Shown here: piece by piece, positions 5,743 to 14,678 of the stretch
How positions within the stretch are numbered: position 1 is the first letter of the stretch
How the letters are laid out: every line of letters starts with the position of its first letter
From: Actinomadura sp. KC345
GTDB lineage: Bacteria; Actinomycetota; Actinomycetes; Streptosporangiales; Streptosporangiaceae
Direction: 5' to 3'
Assembly (NCBI RefSeq): GCF_004348515.1
Contig: NZ_SMKH01000027.1
Location: forward strand, 1 to 43,887
Length of the DNA stretch: 43,887 bases
The notes under the pieces: generated by a model
Seen by the model: the letters and a program-made list of their open reading frames with translations, nothing else
What the model was told of the DNA's origin: nothing
Database searches by the model: none
Position numbers and translations under genes: made by a program

Positions 5743-7404
5743 TCAGGGAGTGGGAGGGAGAAGAAGGCGTAGTCCGTGGTCGGTGGCGGCGAGGATGCCG
5801 GTGGTCGGGTGGGGAGTCAGGGCGTTCACCGCTCCGGTGGTGTGGTCTCGGTGCAGGGGGTGGCCGGTCTCGGCGTGCAGCCATACGACGCCTGAGTCCA
5901 GGCCGACCGCCAGCCGGGTGCCGTCGGGCGTGAAGCACAAGGACGCCGACGCGCCGTGGTCGCGAGTGCCGTCGACGTCGTCGATGTGCTGATGCCAGGC
6001 GGGTTCGCCGGAGTGCGTCCAGGTGGTGGCGACGAGGCCGCGGTGGCCGTTGAGGCCGCGGTGGCCGTGGTCGGGACGGACCCAGGTGGCGAACCTGCGG
6101 CCGTCCGGGGCGAAGGCGACATCGGTGACGATCTCGGGGCGTGGGCCTGTGGGGAGCCCGGTCTCGCGCTCGTAGCGGAGCCGGAGCCCGTCCCCGTCGG
6201 CTTCGAGCACGGTCAGCCACCAGGAGCCCTGCATCGAGTTTCCGACTGCGAGCGTTCGCCCGTCGGGGGCGAACCGCGGGACCACGCTCCAGTCGCCGAA
6301 GCCTGTCTTGTCGCCGGCCACCTCGCCGTGGTCGAGGTCGATCAGGCGGAGGCACTCACACGAGGCGACGACCAGCCGGCGCCCGTCCGGCGACAGCACC
6401 GGGTCGGCGTGGAGGTCGTCGGGAAGCAACTCCGCGGCGACCTCACGGGCCTGCCGTAGGTCGGCCCAGTCGCGCAGCCACACCGAGTCACCGTCGGAGA
6501 AGGCCAGGCGGGGGGCCGTGCCCCCGTGGGGGCCGCCGAGGGCCGTGCGCCTGCTCACACGGATGACCTCGGCAGGTTCGATCGACGGCGCCAGCCGCCA
6601 CCGCACGAGCACCGTGCCGGAGAACATGGTGGTCAGCGCCTCCGGCAGCTCGGGGTGGACGGTCACGCGACCCTGCGGGCTCTGTGCGACCTCCTCCAGA
6701 GTCAGTTCCACCGAACGCCCGGACGCCTCCACGTGGGCGACCAGCCTTTCCCGCAGTTCGTGCGGACCGCCGTCACCGATCAGATCCGACGGCAACGCGC
6801 CGGACCAGTCGCGCCGGCCCGGGTCGGCGCCGCGTTCGAGCAGCAGGTCGACCACCGCCGCCCACTCGTCGTCGACGGCGGCCCGCTCGCTCGCACGGTG
6901 GAGCGGCGTGGTCGGCAGGCCGTGCGCGAGCGGGGCCCCGGCCTCGATCAGGAGTCGTGCGATGCGAGGGTCGTCGGCCAGGTCCAGCGGTGTCCGCCCG
7001 CGCGAATCGAGCGCGGTGGTCTCGGCGCCCGCCGCGAGGAAGGCCCGCACCACGTCCGCGCGGTCGTTCGCGACCGCGATGTGCAGAGGCGTCCGGCCGA
7101 ACAGATACCGTGCCGCCAATCCGGCCGGGCCCGCGGCGGTGGCGACCAGCTCCGCCACCTCGCCGCCGGCGGCCCAGTGCAGGGCGCCGTCTCCGTCCGA
7201 CCGCGCCGCGAGCGGATCAGCGCCACGTTCCAGCAGCAGCCGGACGATCGGCGCGGAGTCGGCGTGCCACGCGGCGGCGATCAGTGGGGTGATGCCCATC
7301 CATCCCCGGACGTTCACCGATTCCGGCTCGGCGTCCAGCACCTCGACGACCCGGTCCAGATCCCCGGCCTTGGCCGCTTCGATGAGCGGATGATCCTTCC
7401 GCAA
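5743..7404 (-). CDS. Ankyrin-repeat protein with a C-terminal beta-propeller-like domain
   Basis: About 553 aa from the TTG at 7404, which has GGAGG four bases upstream; an ATG at 7443 gives 13 more basic residues and no clear ribosome-binding site. Roughly residues 5-200 are ankyrin repeats (HPLIEAAKAGDLDRVVEVL, GITPLIAAAW, GRTPLHIAVANDRADVVRAFLAAGAE, GRTPLDLA, TTPLHRASE). Roughly residues 270-553 contain WD40/propeller-style blades (SPDGRRLVV, APDGRTLAVGN, APDGRRFATW, TPDGTRLAVGLDSGVVW). No signal peptide or helix: a cytoplasmic protein-interaction scaffold. The combination is unusual. The gene is single and convergent with 4619, with paired hairpins between them. Confidence 0.85.
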   Translation of the reverse strand: MRKDHPLIEAAKAGDLDRVVEVLDAEPESVNVRGWMGITPLIAAAWHADSAPIVRLLLERGADPLAARSDGDGALHWAAGGEVAELVATAAGPAGLAARYLFGRTPLHIAVANDRADVVRAFLAAGAETTALDSRGRTPLDLADDPRIARLLIEAGAPLAHGLPTTPLHRASERAAVDDEWAAVVDLLLERGADPGRRDWSGALPSDLIGDGGPHELRERLVAHVEASGRSVELTLEEVAQSPQGRVTVHPELPEALTTMFSGTVLVRWRLAPSIEPAEVIRVSRRTALGGPHGGTAPRLAFSDGDSVWLRDWADLRQAREVAAELLPDDLHADPVLSPDGRRLVVASCECLRLIDLDHGEVAGDKTGFGDWSVVPRFAPDGRTLAVGNSMQGSWWLTVLEADGDGLRLRYERETGLPTGPRPEIVTDVAFAPDGRRFATWVRPDHGHRGLNGHRGLVATTWTHSGEPAWHQHIDDVDGTRDHGASASLCFTPDGTRLAVGLDSGVVWLHAETGHPLHRDHTTGAVNALTPHPTTGILAATDHGLRLLLPPTP

Positions 7405-7753
7405 GAGACCTCCAGCACGACGTCGACGACACCGGGCGTTCACCCTGACACGGCGGGGGCCTCAAGGCGGCCGTCGGGGACGGCCCCGCGGCGGGCCATG
7501 CGCCATCGAGTACCGCCCGATTCTCCAGAAGACCGGCACCGCCTGCCGGACCGAACTGACATTCCCTATCCGGTTCCTAGGACGGGACAAGTGATGCGCA
7601 AGTGGCGTCCGAGGCAGATCATCTTTTCCTGCGAGTAAGGCGCGGGCGGTTTCGGTCGGTTGGTAGCGTGTCCGAAACCACGGGGACCTGGAACTTCCCA
7701 TCGGGGGTATTTAGTCTCGACGATGGCGACCGAAACGCGTTCATGGGAGTGTC
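7405..7753. other. Intergenic region with an 8-bp inverted repeat upstream of the P450 gene
   Basis: This divergent space carries GGTTTCGG (7648-7655) and CCGAAACC (7672-7679), a perfect inverted repeat with a 16-bp spacer, about 75 bp before the P450 start. It may be an operator. I see no convincing -35/-10 pair and no small gene. Confidence 0.4.
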
Positions 7754-8971
7754 ATGACCACGAGTCCAGAGCTTCCCGATATCTTGTCGGAAGGCTTTGC
7801 CACCGACCCCTACAGCGCCTATGGAGTGCTGCGCGATAACGCGCCGCTCTTTTGGCATGAGGGGATGCAGAGCTATGTGATCTCGCGGTACGAGGACGTC
7901 GCGCGGGCCTTCAAGGACCCGGTGTTCACGACGGCGAATTACGACTGGCAGCTCGAACCGGTGCACGGGCGGACGATTCTGCAGCTCAGCGGCCGGGAGC
8001 ACGCGGTACGGCGGGGGCTGGTGGCGCCCGCGTTCCGGGGCGACGAGCTGCAGGCGAAATTCCTGCCGGTGATCGAGCGGAACGCGCGCACACTGATCGA
8101 CGATTTCCGGACGGCCGGAAAGGTGGAGCTGGTCGGGCAGTTCAGCACGCATTTCCCGATCAACGTCATCGTCGACATGCTCGGGCTCGACCAGGCCGAC
8201 CACGCGCGGTTCCAGCGGTGGTACACCTCGATCATCGCGTTCCTGGGAAACCTCGCCCAGGATCCGGAGGTCGCGGAGGCCGGGCTGCGGACGCGGGAGG
8301 AACTGGCCGCCTACATGCTGCCGATCATCGCGCGCCGCCGCGAGAACCCCGGGGACGACCTGCTCTCGAAGCTGTGCCTGGCGGAGATCGACGGGACGCG
8401 GATGAGCGACGAGGACATCAAGGCGTTCGTCAGCCTGCTCCTCGCCGCGGGCGGTGAGACGACCGACAAGGCCGTGTCCGCTCTGTTCGCGAACCTGCTC
8501 GCGCACCCGGACCAGCTCGCGGCGGTGCAGCGGGACCGCGACCTGATCCCGCAGGCGTTCGCCGAGACGCTGCGCTTCTCCCCGCCCGTCCACATGATCA
8601 TGCGGCAGCCGGCCGAGGACGTGGAGCTGGGCGGCGGGACGGTCCCCGCGGGCAGCACGGTCACCTGCCTGATCGGCGCGGCCAACCGGGACCCCGAGCG
8701 CTACCGGGACCCCGGCCGTTTCGACATCTTCCGGGACGATCTCGCCACCAAGAGCGCGTTCTCCGCCGCTGCCGACCATCTGGCGTTCGCATTGGGACGG
8801 CACTTCTGCGTCGGCGCGCTGCTGGCCAAGACGGAGATCGAGGTCGGCACGAACATGCTGCTGGACGCCATGCCGGACGTCCGGCTGGCCGAGGGGGCCG
8901 ATCCCGTCGAGCACGGGGTGTTCACCCGCGGCCCCGCGTCCCTGCCGCTGGAGTTCACGCCTCGGGGCTGA
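7754..8971 (+). CDS. Cytochrome P450
   Basis: A soluble 405-aa bacterial class-I P450. The I-helix oxygen-activation motif is AAGGETTDK (about residues 231-239), the K-helix ExxR is E271-T-L-R274, and the heme loop FALGRHFCVG carries the cysteine ligand C352. All key residues are present, so it should be an active monooxygenase needing a ferredoxin and reductase; neither is next to it. The start has GGGAG at a suitable distance. It is convergent with the conservon P450 and their 3' ends overlap by 17 bp. Substrate unknown; neighbouring genes do not form an obvious biosynthetic cluster. Confidence 0.95.
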   Translation: MTTSPELPDILSEGFATDPYSAYGVLRDNAPLFWHEGMQSYVISRYEDVARAFKDPVFTTANYDWQLEPVHGRTILQLSGREHAVRRGLVAPAFRGDELQAKFLPVIERNARTLIDDFRTAGKVELVGQFSTHFPINVIVDMLGLDQADHARFQRWYTSIIAFLGNLAQDPEVAEAGLRTREELAAYMLPIIARRRENPGDDLLSKLCLAEIDGTRMSDEDIKAFVSLLLAAGGETTDKAVSALFANLLAHPDQLAAVQRDRDLIPQAFAETLRFSPPVHMIMRQPAEDVELGGGTVPAGSTVTCLIGAANRDPERYRDPGRFDIFRDDLATKSAFSAAADHLAFALGRHFCVGALLAKTEIEVGTNMLLDAMPDVRLAEGADPVEHGVFTRGPASLPLEFTPRG

Positions 8972-10250
8972 ACGGCCCCGGGCTGAACGGCACGGGGCCG
9001 TTCCGGTGGGCGGCCGGGCTGAAGGTGACGGGGAGCGTGTGCAGGCCCCGCATCCAGAGCGACGGCCGCCACTCCAGGGCGTCCGGCGGGACGGCGAGCT
9101 CGATGTCCGGCAGCCGGTCGAGCAGCACCTCGATGGCCGTCCGCGCGATGACCTCGGCGTGCTCCGGTGCGGGGAACGGGCAGCCGTGCTCGCCGTGCCC
9201 GAACGACAGGTGGGCGCGGTTGCCGGGGTCGGAGCGGTCCGACGGCCGCACCTGGGGGTCGCCGTTGGCCGCGGCGAGGCCCATGACCAGCAGGTCACCG
9301 GCGCTGATGTCGCGGCCCCCGAGCCGGCAGCCGTGCACGGCCCAGCGGCCGATGAAGTTCTGGGTGGGGGTGTCCTCCCAGAGCACCTGGGTGAGCGCCT
9401 GGTCGACGCTGCTCCTGCCGCCCTGGAACGTCATGGAGAAGTGGTCGTCGACCAGCATCAGCCGCAGGGCGTTGCCGATCCAGTTGCCGGTGGGCTGCTG
9501 CGCGGCGGCCATCACCACCAGCAGATCGATGGTCACCTCTTCGGCGGTGAGCCCGGCCGGGTGCGCCAGCAGCCGGGACGGGACGTCCGGCCCGGGACGC
9601 ATCCGCCGCTCGGCCACCAGGCGCGCCATCCGCTGCTGGATGCGCTGGTGCGCCGCGACGGCGTTCTCGTCGGCGTCGAGCGACTCGGCGACGTCCTGGA
9701 CGAGGGTCGGCACGTCGGAGTCGGGCAGCCCGAACAGCCTGGCGATGACCAGCAGCGGAATGCGGTGCGAGTACTGCGCGACGAGGTCGGCCTTCCCGGT
9801 CCCGGCGAACCCGTCGATGAGCCCGTCGGCGAGCTCCTCGCAGATGCCGGCGAGCTCGGTGCGGTCGAAGGCGTCCAGCGCGTCGCCGATCGCGCCGGCC
9901 CGCCGCTGGTGCTCCTCCCCCTCGGCGAACATCACCGACGGCGTCCACCCGACGTAGGGCATCAGCGGCCAGTCGTCGGGGACGCGGTCCCACGCGTTCC
10001 AGCGGCGGCAGTCGCGCGCGAACAGCATGGGGTTGCTGGTGATGTGATTGACCTCCCGGTAGCCGATCACGAACCACGCGGGGACGTCGCCGTCCAGCAG
10101 GACCGGGACCACGGGACCGTGCTCGCGGCGCAGGTCGCGGTAGAACACGTCGGGGTCGCGGGTGATGGCGGCCCCGTACAGCCGAACGGCGGCACCGCCC
10201 GGCGGGGCGTCTCCGGCCGGCGCGGGCGAGGGCGTCGATGGTTCGGTCAC
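8955..10250 (-). CDS. cvnE: Conservon-associated atypical cytochrome P450 (CvnE-like)
   Basis: A 431-aa P450-fold protein starting at GTG 10250, which overlaps the cvnD stop (GTGA), so it is translationally coupled as the last gene of the conservon. The heme loop is present (FGHGEHGCPFP, Cys357). However, the I-helix reads VVMAAAQQPTGNW rather than AGxxTT, and at the K-helix position QVLWEDTP replaces the nearly universal ExxR. P450s encoded in cvn operons are known to be divergent. It may bind heme in a regulatory or unusual catalytic role rather than act as a standard monooxygenase. Confidence 0.85.
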   Translation of the reverse strand: MTEPSTPSPAPAGDAPPGGAAVRLYGAAITRDPDVFYRDLRREHGPVVPVLLDGDVPAWFVIGYREVNHITSNPMLFARDCRRWNAWDRVPDDWPLMPYVGWTPSVMFAEGEEHQRRAGAIGDALDAFDRTELAGICEELADGLIDGFAGTGKADLVAQYSHRIPLLVIARLFGLPDSDVPTLVQDVAESLDADENAVAAHQRIQQRMARLVAERRMRPGPDVPSRLLAHPAGLTAEEVTIDLLVVMAAAQQPTGNWIGNALRLMLVDDHFSMTFQGGRSSVDQALTQVLWEDTPTQNFIGRWAVHGCRLGGRDISAGDLLVMGLAAANGDPQVRPSDRSDPGNRAHLSFGHGEHGCPFPAPEHAEVIARTAIEVLLDRLPDIELAVPPDALEWRPSLWMRGLHTLPVTFSPAAHRNGPVPFSPGPFSPEA

Positions 10251-10906
10251 GGTGTGACCTCCTGGGCGGCGGATGGTTCGCGGAGATGGGTTTCGCTGAG
10301 ATGGGTCAGATGCCGGACGAGCGTGATGAGCACGGACTTGGAGGAGTCGCGGGCGCGGGCGTCGCACTCGACCAGCGGGATGCCGTCGTCGAGGGAGAGC
10401 GCGTCCCGGACCCGGTCGAGCGTGGGCCGCGGGCCGTCGAACCGGTTGACGGCCACCACGAACGGCATCGCGTGCGCCTCAAGGCGGTCGACGCTGTAGA
10501 AGCACTCCTCCAGGCGCCGCGTGTCCACCAGGACGATGGCGCCGAGGCTTCCGGAGAAGAGCTGGTCCCACAGGAACCAGAACCGCTCCTGGCCCGGCGC
10601 GCCGAACAGGTAGAGCACCCGCTGCTCGTCCAGGGAGATGCGGCCGAAGTCGAACGCGACCGTGGTGGTGCGCTTGGTCTCGACGCGGCCGGGGTCGTCG
10701 ATCCCGATCCCGGCCCGCGTCATGGTCTCCTCGGTGCTGAGCGGCCGGATCTCGCTCACCGATCCGACCATGGTGGTCTTGCCCACGCCGAACCCGCCGA
10801 CGATCACGATCTTCAGGGCGTCCCGGGCGGTGCGGCGCAGCGGCGTCCCGGCGATCCGGTCGCCGGGCTGCGCAGCGGGCGCGGGGTCAAAGGCTTTCGA
10901 GTCCAA
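10247..10906 (-). CDS. cvnD: Conservon GTP-binding protein CvnD
   Basis: A 219-aa Ras-like small GTPase. The P-loop is GGFGVGKTT (residues 37-45), with a switch region TKRTTTVAFDFGRI and a DxxG-like stretch LFGAPGQERF. The NKxD position reads VNRFDG, as is usual in this actinomycete/MglA-related family. The only in-frame start near the end of cvnC is TTG 10906, giving a 20-bp overlap. CvnD works with the CvnA sensor, the CvnB roadblock protein and CvnC at the membrane in a G-protein-like relay known from Streptomyces conservons. Confidence 0.9.
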   Translation of the reverse strand: MDSKAFDPAPAAQPGDRIAGTPLRRTARDALKIVIVGGFGVGKTTMVGSVSEIRPLSTEETMTRAGIGIDDPGRVETKRTTTVAFDFGRISLDEQRVLYLFGAPGQERFWFLWDQLFSGSLGAIVLVDTRRLEECFYSVDRLEAHAMPFVVAVNRFDGPRPTLDRVRDALSLDDGIPLVECDARARDSSKSVLITLVRHLTHLSETHLREPSAAQEVTP

Positions 10907-11252
10907 CGAGCACCTGCTTAAGCGTTTCCAGGTCGGCCGCGTACGCGGCTGGGGCCGCGGCCGAGGACGGTTGGCGGACGGTGATGCGGCCCATGTCGCG
11001 CAGGTCGAGCAGCAGGATCTTCACGACGCTCACCGGCAGCCGCAACTGGGAGGACAGTTCGACGACCGCGACCGGGCCGCCGCCGCAGAGCTCCAGGATC
11101 GCGGCGTGCTCGGACTGCATGCCGGGCGCCGGCTCGTCCTCGGCGACGATCAGCGCCACCAGGTCGAGCGTGTCGTCGCCGGCCTCGGTGCGGCCCCCGG
11201 TCACGGTGTAGAGCCGGTCCGGGTCCTCCCTGTCCAGAGGGCGGGGGTTCAT
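10887..11252 (-). CDS. cvnC: Conservon protein CvnC (DUF742)
   Basis: A 121-aa DUF742 protein: N-terminal RLYTVTGGRT, then a winged-helix-like core (EHAAILELCGGGPVAVVELSSQLRLPVSVVKILLLDLRDMGRITV). The start overlaps the cvnB stop by 4 bp (ATGA). In studied conservons DUF742 proteins bind the other Cvn proteins. Length and order are exactly those of a standard cvn operon. Confidence 0.92.
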   Translation of the reverse strand: MNPRPLDREDPDRLYTVTGGRTEAGDDTLDLVALIVAEDEPAPGMQSEHAAILELCGGGPVAVVELSSQLRLPVSVVKILLLDLRDMGRITVRQPSSAAAPAAYAADLETLKQVLVGLESL

Positions 11253-11662
11253 GGGCGGAAGTCGGGCTCGAGTCTGCGCGGCGCGGCCGTCAGGTATCCG
11301 CCGATCTGCTCGACCAGCTCGTTCATGCAGTGCCCGACCAGCCCGACGTCGGCGAGTTCGTCCGCGATGACGGCCAGGTGCGCGCCCTGGCCGGCCGGGA
11401 CGATGAGCAGCACGCCGCCGGCGAACTCCACCATCGCCTGGCCCGCGCCGAGGCCCTCGCCGAACTCGCCGGACGCGCTCAGGGACAGGCTCTGGATGCC
11501 GGACGCGACGGCGGAGAGCTGGTCCGCCCTGTCCTCGTCGAGCCCGGCCGTGTAGCAGATCTTGAGGCCGTCGCTGGACAGCACCAGGACGTGCCGGACA
11601 CCCGGCGCACGGTCCACGAGGCCCGCGAGTAGCCAGTCGAGATCACGCTGATCGGTGCTCAT
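11249..11662 (-). CDS. cvnB: Conservon roadblock/LC7 protein CvnB
   Basis: A 137-aa roadblock/LC7-domain protein starting at ATG 11662 (MSTDQRDLDWLLAGLVDRAPGV...), the usual conservon start. A longer frame to 11755 adds a proline/arginine-rich stretch overlapping cvnA and is unlikely to be translated. The LC7 fold segments HVLVLSSDGLKI and GVLLIVPAGQGAHLAVIAD are clear. Roadblock proteins act as GTPase-activating or scaffolding partners; here the client is CvnD. It lies 89 bp downstream of cvnA. Confidence 0.92.
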   Translation of the reverse strand: MSTDQRDLDWLLAGLVDRAPGVRHVLVLSSDGLKICYTAGLDEDRADQLSAVASGIQSLSLSASGEFGEGLGAGQAMVEFAGGVLLIVPAGQGAHLAVIADELADVGLVGHCMNELVEQIGGYLTAAPRRLEPDFRP

Positions 11663-11751
11663 CGGTTGCCGGGGCGGCCGTGGGCCGGTCGCGCCCCTCC
11701 TCCCATCTGTGAGTCCTGCTGTCGGTCGTTCGCGCGGGGCGGATCGCGGTC

Positions 11752-13467
11752 TCACTCGTCCGTGGCGGTTCCGGGCTCCCCGGTTCTGCCGTCCCCCGTG
11801 CCGGTCTCGGCGGCCCGGGTCCCGGCGCGTCCGGGCCCGGTCCCCTCCGTCCCGGCCTCGTCCCGGGCGGCCGCCGCCACGGACGCGGACTCGTGCCCGG
11901 ACGCGGACGCGTGCCCGGACGCGGACTGGCGGAACGCGGCGAACCGGGTTCCGGTGTCGCGGGGACGCGCGTCCTGCCCCGCGGGCCGTCCGGCGGGCGC
12001 GCTCGCCAGCGCGGCGCCCCGCCTGCGCTTGGGCAGGACCAGGTCGTCGGAGTCCGCGCCGTCCGGCTGGGGCGGGGCGGCCTCACGCCGCGGCTCCGCC
12101 GGGCGGCGGGCGGCGGGAACGGTCTCCGTGCGGGCCGGCGCGGCCTCGGGCAGCGGGCTGTAGATGACGAGCTTGGCGGGGATCAGCACGACCACGCCGA
12201 TGCCGCCGCGCGAGGACGGGCGGAAGCTGACCCGCAGATCGTGCTTGCGGGCGAGCCGCCCGACGACGGCCAGCCCCAGCCTGGTGCCGGGCAGCGAACC
12301 GAGGTCGGCGGCCTCGGAGACGAGCCGTTCGGCGCGCTGCCGTTCGCGCTGCCGCATGCCGAGGCCGCCGTCCTCGATCGTGACCACGATCCCCGCGTCC
12401 TCCTCCTCGACGTAGACGTGCACGGCACTGCCCTGCGGCGAGAAGTTGGCGGCGTTGTCCATCAGCTCCGCCAGCGCGTGGATCACGCCCTCGGCGGCGA
12501 AGCCGGCGACGGCGGCGGTGCTGGTCGAGTGGTACTGGACGCGCTGGTACGCGCCGATGCGGCCCATGGCGCCGCGCAGGACGCTCTCCATCACGATCGG
12601 CTTGGTCCAGCGGCGCCCGGACCGGCCCCCGCTGAGCAGCGCGATGCTGTCGGCCAGCCGTCCCAGCTGCGAGACGTCGTGGTCGAGGCCGAGCAGGTCA
12701 CCGAAGACCTTGTCGTCGCCGTACCGGTCTTCGAGGTCGCGCAGCTCACCGAGCATGCGGGTCGTCTGCGCCTGGATGCGGGCGGCGGCGCTCGCGCAGG
12801 CGGCCAGCGCGGCGGCGTTGGCCCGCTCGCCCGCGGCGATGTCCTCGGCGACCTGGTGCAGGACGCGCCGCGTCGTGTCGTGGGCGGGCTCCACGAGCTC
12901 GGCCAGGACGGCCTGAGCGCTCGCCCGGTCGCGCCTGATCCGGGTGGCCAGGGCGGGCACCGCGGTGTCGGCGAGCCAGGCCGCCTCCCGTTGGAGGCCG
13001 GCGGCGTCCGCACGGGCCTGCGCCGCCGCGTGCTCACCGGCCGCGACGCCGTCCACGACGATGCGCAGCAGCCGCGCGAGGACGCGGTCGTTCACCGGCG
13101 GGAAGCCGGCCAGCACCTCCTCGGGCGGGGCGCCGTCGCGCAGCCGGGCGACCAGGCCGGGCAGCGGCCCGTCGACCAGTTCCGTCAGGCGTCTCTCCAG
13201 CCGGTCGTCCTGGACCGTGGCCTGGTCCAGACGCCCGCTGAGCCACCGGCTGTGCGCGGCGTAGTACACGGCGACCCCGATGACGACGCTGAGCGCGAGG
13301 GCCGCGCCGCCCCCGCCGGCGGCGACCAGGGCGCGCTCCTGCGGACCGGCGGCGAAGAGCGCGGCCAGCCAGGCGCTGCCCCCGATGATCGCCGCGATGA
13401 GCCAGGCCAGGAGTGCGCGCTCCAGCGCGGCGCGCTCGATGCGGGATCGGCTTGCGTGTACCGGCAT
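11752..13467 (-). CDS. cvnA: Conservon sensor histidine-kinase-like protein CvnA
   Basis: A 571-aa membrane sensor from ATG 13467. Two transmembrane helices (LLAWLIAAIIGGSAWLAALF and ALALSVVIGVAVYYAA) flank a very short external loop, as in other CvnA proteins. A coiled-coil region follows, then a HATPase domain with N-box ELMDNAANFSPQG and G-box EDGGLGM. The tail is long, Pro/Ala-rich and disordered, and includes a short SASGHA-type repeat encoded by an 18-bp tandem repeat near 11880-11925. The ATG 13608 reading would add an improbable leader. It is the first gene of the cvnABCDE operon. Signal unknown. Confidence 0.9.
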   Translation of the reverse strand: MPVHASRSRIERAALERALLAWLIAAIIGGSAWLAALFAAGPQERALVAAGGGGAALALSVVIGVAVYYAAHSRWLSGRLDQATVQDDRLERRLTELVDGPLPGLVARLRDGAPPEEVLAGFPPVNDRVLARLLRIVVDGVAAGEHAAAQARADAAGLQREAAWLADTAVPALATRIRRDRASAQAVLAELVEPAHDTTRRVLHQVAEDIAAGERANAAALAACASAAARIQAQTTRMLGELRDLEDRYGDDKVFGDLLGLDHDVSQLGRLADSIALLSGGRSGRRWTKPIVMESVLRGAMGRIGAYQRVQYHSTSTAAVAGFAAEGVIHALAELMDNAANFSPQGSAVHVYVEEEDAGIVVTIEDGGLGMRQRERQRAERLVSEAADLGSLPGTRLGLAVVGRLARKHDLRVSFRPSSRGGIGVVVLIPAKLVIYSPLPEAAPARTETVPAARRPAEPRREAAPPQPDGADSDDLVLPKRRRGAALASAPAGRPAGQDARPRDTGTRFAAFRQSASGHASASGHESASVAAAARDEAGTEGTGPGRAGTRAAETGTGDGRTGEPGTATDE

Positions 13468-13769
13468 CCATCCTGTCCTTTGAGCGAGGGCTGATGAGGG
13501 AGCATGTGCGAGCCCGGCGAACAGCGGACTCCGGCCCGAATACGGACCCAGAACACGAGCACCCCCAAAGTAGGGCGCAATCCATGATGCGCCAAGACGG
13601 GGGAGCAACGTGGGTTACTTAGCCGAACTTTCCCGCTTCTCTCAGTACAAAGTGTCCGACTTGAGAAGTGTCGTGTTAATTAAGCGATTCGTCAGATAGA
13701 TCCCTTTGGACCGTGCCCACGCCGCTGACCTCCGGCACCCGTCCGGTGTTTATCGGCGCGTTCGCGGAC
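13468..13769. other. Intergenic region upstream of the conservon
   Basis: This region between cvnA (start 13467) and the end of the tetR gene contains AT-rich sequence (GTGTTAATTAAGCG near 13673-13686) and an imperfect inverted repeat CTTCTC...GAGAAG at about 13631-13663. The conservon promoter must be here, but I cannot fix -35/-10 elements. No small ORF is convincing. Confidence 0.35.
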
Positions 13770-14534
13770 TCAGGCCGGCGGGGAGGCGACCCGGTCCATC
13801 CATTCGCGGAGCAGGGCGTGCTCCGCGGGGGTCAGGGCGGTGAGCCTGGGGGCCGCGGCGCGCAGGGCGACGGCCAGGCGGACGGGGTCGTCGGCGGAGG
13901 CCGCCGGAGCGCCCCCGGTGGTGGCAGACGCCGTGGCGGCAGACGCCGTGGTGTCGGACGCCGTGGCGGCCGGCGCGGTGGTGACGGCGGCGATGGCCGC
14001 CTCGCGGGCGAGGGTCGACAGCGCGGGATCGCGCCGGTCCTCCGGCAGCGAGATGAGGGTGAAGGTCATCCCCCGGCCGGCGGAGTGGACCAGGTGCGCG
14101 GCCCGCTCCTCGCTCACCCGCAGCCGGCCCGCCTCGGCGATGCGTCTGATGTGGCGGGCCAGCATCGCCGAGGCCCGCCGGGCCGCGGGGGTCTCGACGC
14201 CGGGGCGGGCGTCGCCGTAGATGAGCGAGTACAGGGCCGGGTTGCTCACCCCGAACCCGATGTGCAGGTCCCAGCCGCGGCGCAGGTCGTCCACGGGGTC
14301 GTCCGACTCGCCGAGGGACGCCTTGTCCGCCAGATAGGACTCGAATCCGTGGCCGGCGACCGCGTCCAGCAGGCCCTGCTTGTCACCGAAGATCCGGTAG
14401 ATGGCCGGTGACTGCACCCCGGACTCGGCGCAGATCGCGCGGGTGGACAGCGCCTCGCGGCCGCCCCGGGCGAGCAGGTCGCAGGCCGCCTGGATGATCC
14501 GCTCCCGCGTCGCGTCCCGCTTCATGGCCGCCAA
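13770..14534 (-). CDS. TetR-family transcriptional regulator
   Basis: A 254-aa regulator with an N-terminal TetR helix-turn-helix (TRERIIQAACDLLARGGREALSTRAICAESGVQSPAIYRIFGDKQGLLDAVA). The start may be ATG 14534 or ATG 14525 (MKRDATRE). An Ala/Thr-rich low-complexity insert near residues 188-210, encoded by imperfect 15-bp repeats (about 13920-13985), interrupts the ligand-binding half. It is divergent from the PQQ-type dehydrogenase gene, and the intervening DNA carries a perfect palindrome, so it most likely represses itself and that gene. Confidence 0.88.
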   Translation of the reverse strand: MAAMKRDATRERIIQAACDLLARGGREALSTRAICAESGVQSPAIYRIFGDKQGLLDAVAGHGFESYLADKASLGESDDPVDDLRRGWDLHIGFGVSNPALYSLIYGDARPGVETPAARRASAMLARHIRRIAEAGRLRVSEERAAHLVHSAGRGMTFTLISLPEDRRDPALSTLAREAAIAAVTTAPAATASDTTASAATASATTGGAPAASADDPVRLAVALRAAAPRLTALTPAEHALLREWMDRVASPPA

Positions 14535-14565
14535 CGATAACCTCCCGCCGTGGGGATGGGGACAA

Positions 14566-14587
14566 CGATAACAAAAATGTGTTATCG
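14566..14587. promoter_or_regulatory. Palindromic operator between tetR and the sugar dehydrogenase
   Basis: CGATAACA (14566-14573) and TGTTATCG (14580-14587) form a perfect 8-bp inverted repeat with a 6-bp spacer. A further half-site (ACGATAAC) lies at 14533-14540. Next to it, GTTGCCAG..CAAC occurs twice (about 14595 and 14619). The layout suits a TetR dimer. Confidence 0.6.
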
Positions 14588-14678
14588 GGTTGACGTTGCC
14601 AGTGCCAACGTGTTTTTGTTGCCAGCATCAACACAACGGCCGGGCCGTGGTCGGCATCCAGCGGAAGCGAGGAACATC

